A program made the translations under genes and the position numbers. A stretch of DNA of 64,000 bases, from the NCBI RefSeq assembly GCF_001429725.1, contig NZ_LMHV01000040.1:265825-329824 (forward strand). Reading direction: 5' to 3'. The notes beneath the pieces are model-generated. The model ran no database searches, was not told where the DNA came from, and saw nothing but the letters and a program-made list of their open reading frames with translations. Shown in pieces: positions 63,502-64,000 of the stretch (its first letter is position 1; each line of letters opens with the position of its first letter). The DNA is from Rhizobium sp. Root708 (lineage in GTDB: Bacteria; Pseudomonadota; Alphaproteobacteria; Rhizobiales; Rhizobiaceae).

Positions 63502-64000
63502 ATGGAAGATATCATGATACTCGTTCAGGACCCGGCCGCCTGGGTGGCCCTCGTCACCCTTGTGGTGATGGAAGTGGTCCTCGGGATCGACAATCTTATC
63601 TTCATCTCCATTCTTACCAACAAGCTTCCACCCGAGCATCGCGAGAAGGCGCGCAAGATCGGCATCGGTCTTGCTCTCGTCATGCGTCTTGCCCTCCTCG
63701 GCACCGTTGCCTGGATCGTCAAGCTGACGACGCCGGTCTTCGAATTGTTCGGCCATGGCTTTTCCTGGAAGGACCTCATCCTCATCGCCGGCGGTCTCTT
63801 CCTGCTCTGGAAGGCGACGAAGGAAATTCACCACAACGTCGATCCGGCCGATCACAACGAGGACTTCATCGGCAAGACGGTGACGACAGGCTTTGCCGCT
63901 GCAATCGGCCAGATCCTGATCCTCGACCTCGTTTTCTCTGTGGACAGCATCATCACCGCCGTCGGCATGACACCTCACCTGCCGATCATGATCATCGCCG
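63502..64000 (+). CDS. TerC-family integral membrane protein (3' end cut by window)
   Basis: The first 166 codons of a TerC/YgdQ-type membrane protein, starting at ATG 63502. Seen are [18 protein letters not shown] with the conserved E-x-x-L-x-x-D-N, [18 protein letters not shown], and a second acidic motif [19 protein letters not shown]. Such proteins are linked to metal, chiefly manganese, export or tellurium resistance. The reading frame is open to the end of the window. An internal ATG four codons later is a possible start. Confidence 0.88.
   Translation, partial: MEDIMILVQDPAAWVALVTLVVMEVVLGIDNLIFISILTNKLPPEHREKARKIGIGLALVMRLALLGTVAWIVKLTTPVFELFGHGFSWKDLILIAGGLFLLWKATKEIHHNVDPADHNEDFIGKTVTTGFAAAIGQILILDLVFSVDSIITAVGMTPHLPIMIIA

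Overview
The window reads as a chromosomal segment of an alphaproteobacterium of the Rhizobiaceae (Rhizobium/Ensifer/Agrobacterium type). The evidence is high GC, dense genes with overlapping TGATG or ATGA starts, a three-gene pntAA-pntAB-pntB transhydrogenase, a GH1 enzyme very like the Agrobacterium beta-glucosidase Abg, a PLP fold-III lysine/ornithine decarboxylase with a long leader, xylA-xylB-xylR next to emrBA-emrR, and twin-palindrome intergenic repeats resembling rhizobial RIME elements. I found no rRNA, tRNA, CRISPR array, intact insertion sequence or prophage. Most of the content is ordinary core or metabolic DNA; the ends cut nothing on the left and a TerC-family gene on the right.

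Layout. 0-8 kb: TPR lipoprotein, FAD oxidoreductase, HWE histidine kinase, transhydrogenase operon with a small COX IV-like protein, and a FeeM/LuxI-like N-acyl amino acid synthase. 8-15 kb: GGDEF-EAL protein with a degenerate GGDEF, a TakP-like TRAP transporter whose permease and binding-protein genes converge, and a PuuD-like glutamine amidotransferase. 15-24.7 kb: LacI/hydroxyacid dehydrogenase/adenylate cyclase operon, MarR, creatininase-family hydrolase, His-rich COG0523 GTPase with a WD40 partner, a diguanylate cyclase and a serine hydrolase. 24.7-25.6 kb: a gene-poor gap with repeat, transposase remnant and a 44-codon gene. 25.6-37.4 kb: GNAT, decarboxylase with leader, LysR, nickel/cobalt exporter pair, DUF533, KDPG aldolase, CYTH gene overlapping a CHAD gene broken by an amber codon, TrhO and a CHASE4-GGDEF-EAL protein. 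37.4-44.2 kb: FMN reductase, beta-glucosidase, two esterases, ABC-F ATPase, DoxX. 44.2-53.7 kb: a sugar or polyol catabolic locus (oxidoreductase, isomerase/epimerase, ABC transporter, LacI) with a cyclase-TPR gene inside it. 53.7-64 kb: a phosphodiester glycosidase, the xylose genes, the EmrAB efflux operon with EmrR, an AraC regulator and TerC.

How the genes work together. Carbon uptake dominates: a TRAP importer, a CUT2-type ABC importer with dehydrogenase and isomerase, xylose isomerase/kinase, beta-glucosidase with deacetylating esterases, and KDPG aldolase. Each sugar locus has its own LacI regulator and most have visible palindromic operators. A second theme is nucleotide signalling: three cyclic-di-GMP proteins, two class III cyclase-domain proteins (one lacking catalytic residues) and a CYTH protein within 40 kb. 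The best observations are the single amber codon in the CHAD gene, the twin LacI operator at 52.5 kb, the transition-state residues lost from the cyclase-TPR protein, the long decarboxylase leader, and the repeat elements. I see no convincing new multi-gene system such as a defence island.
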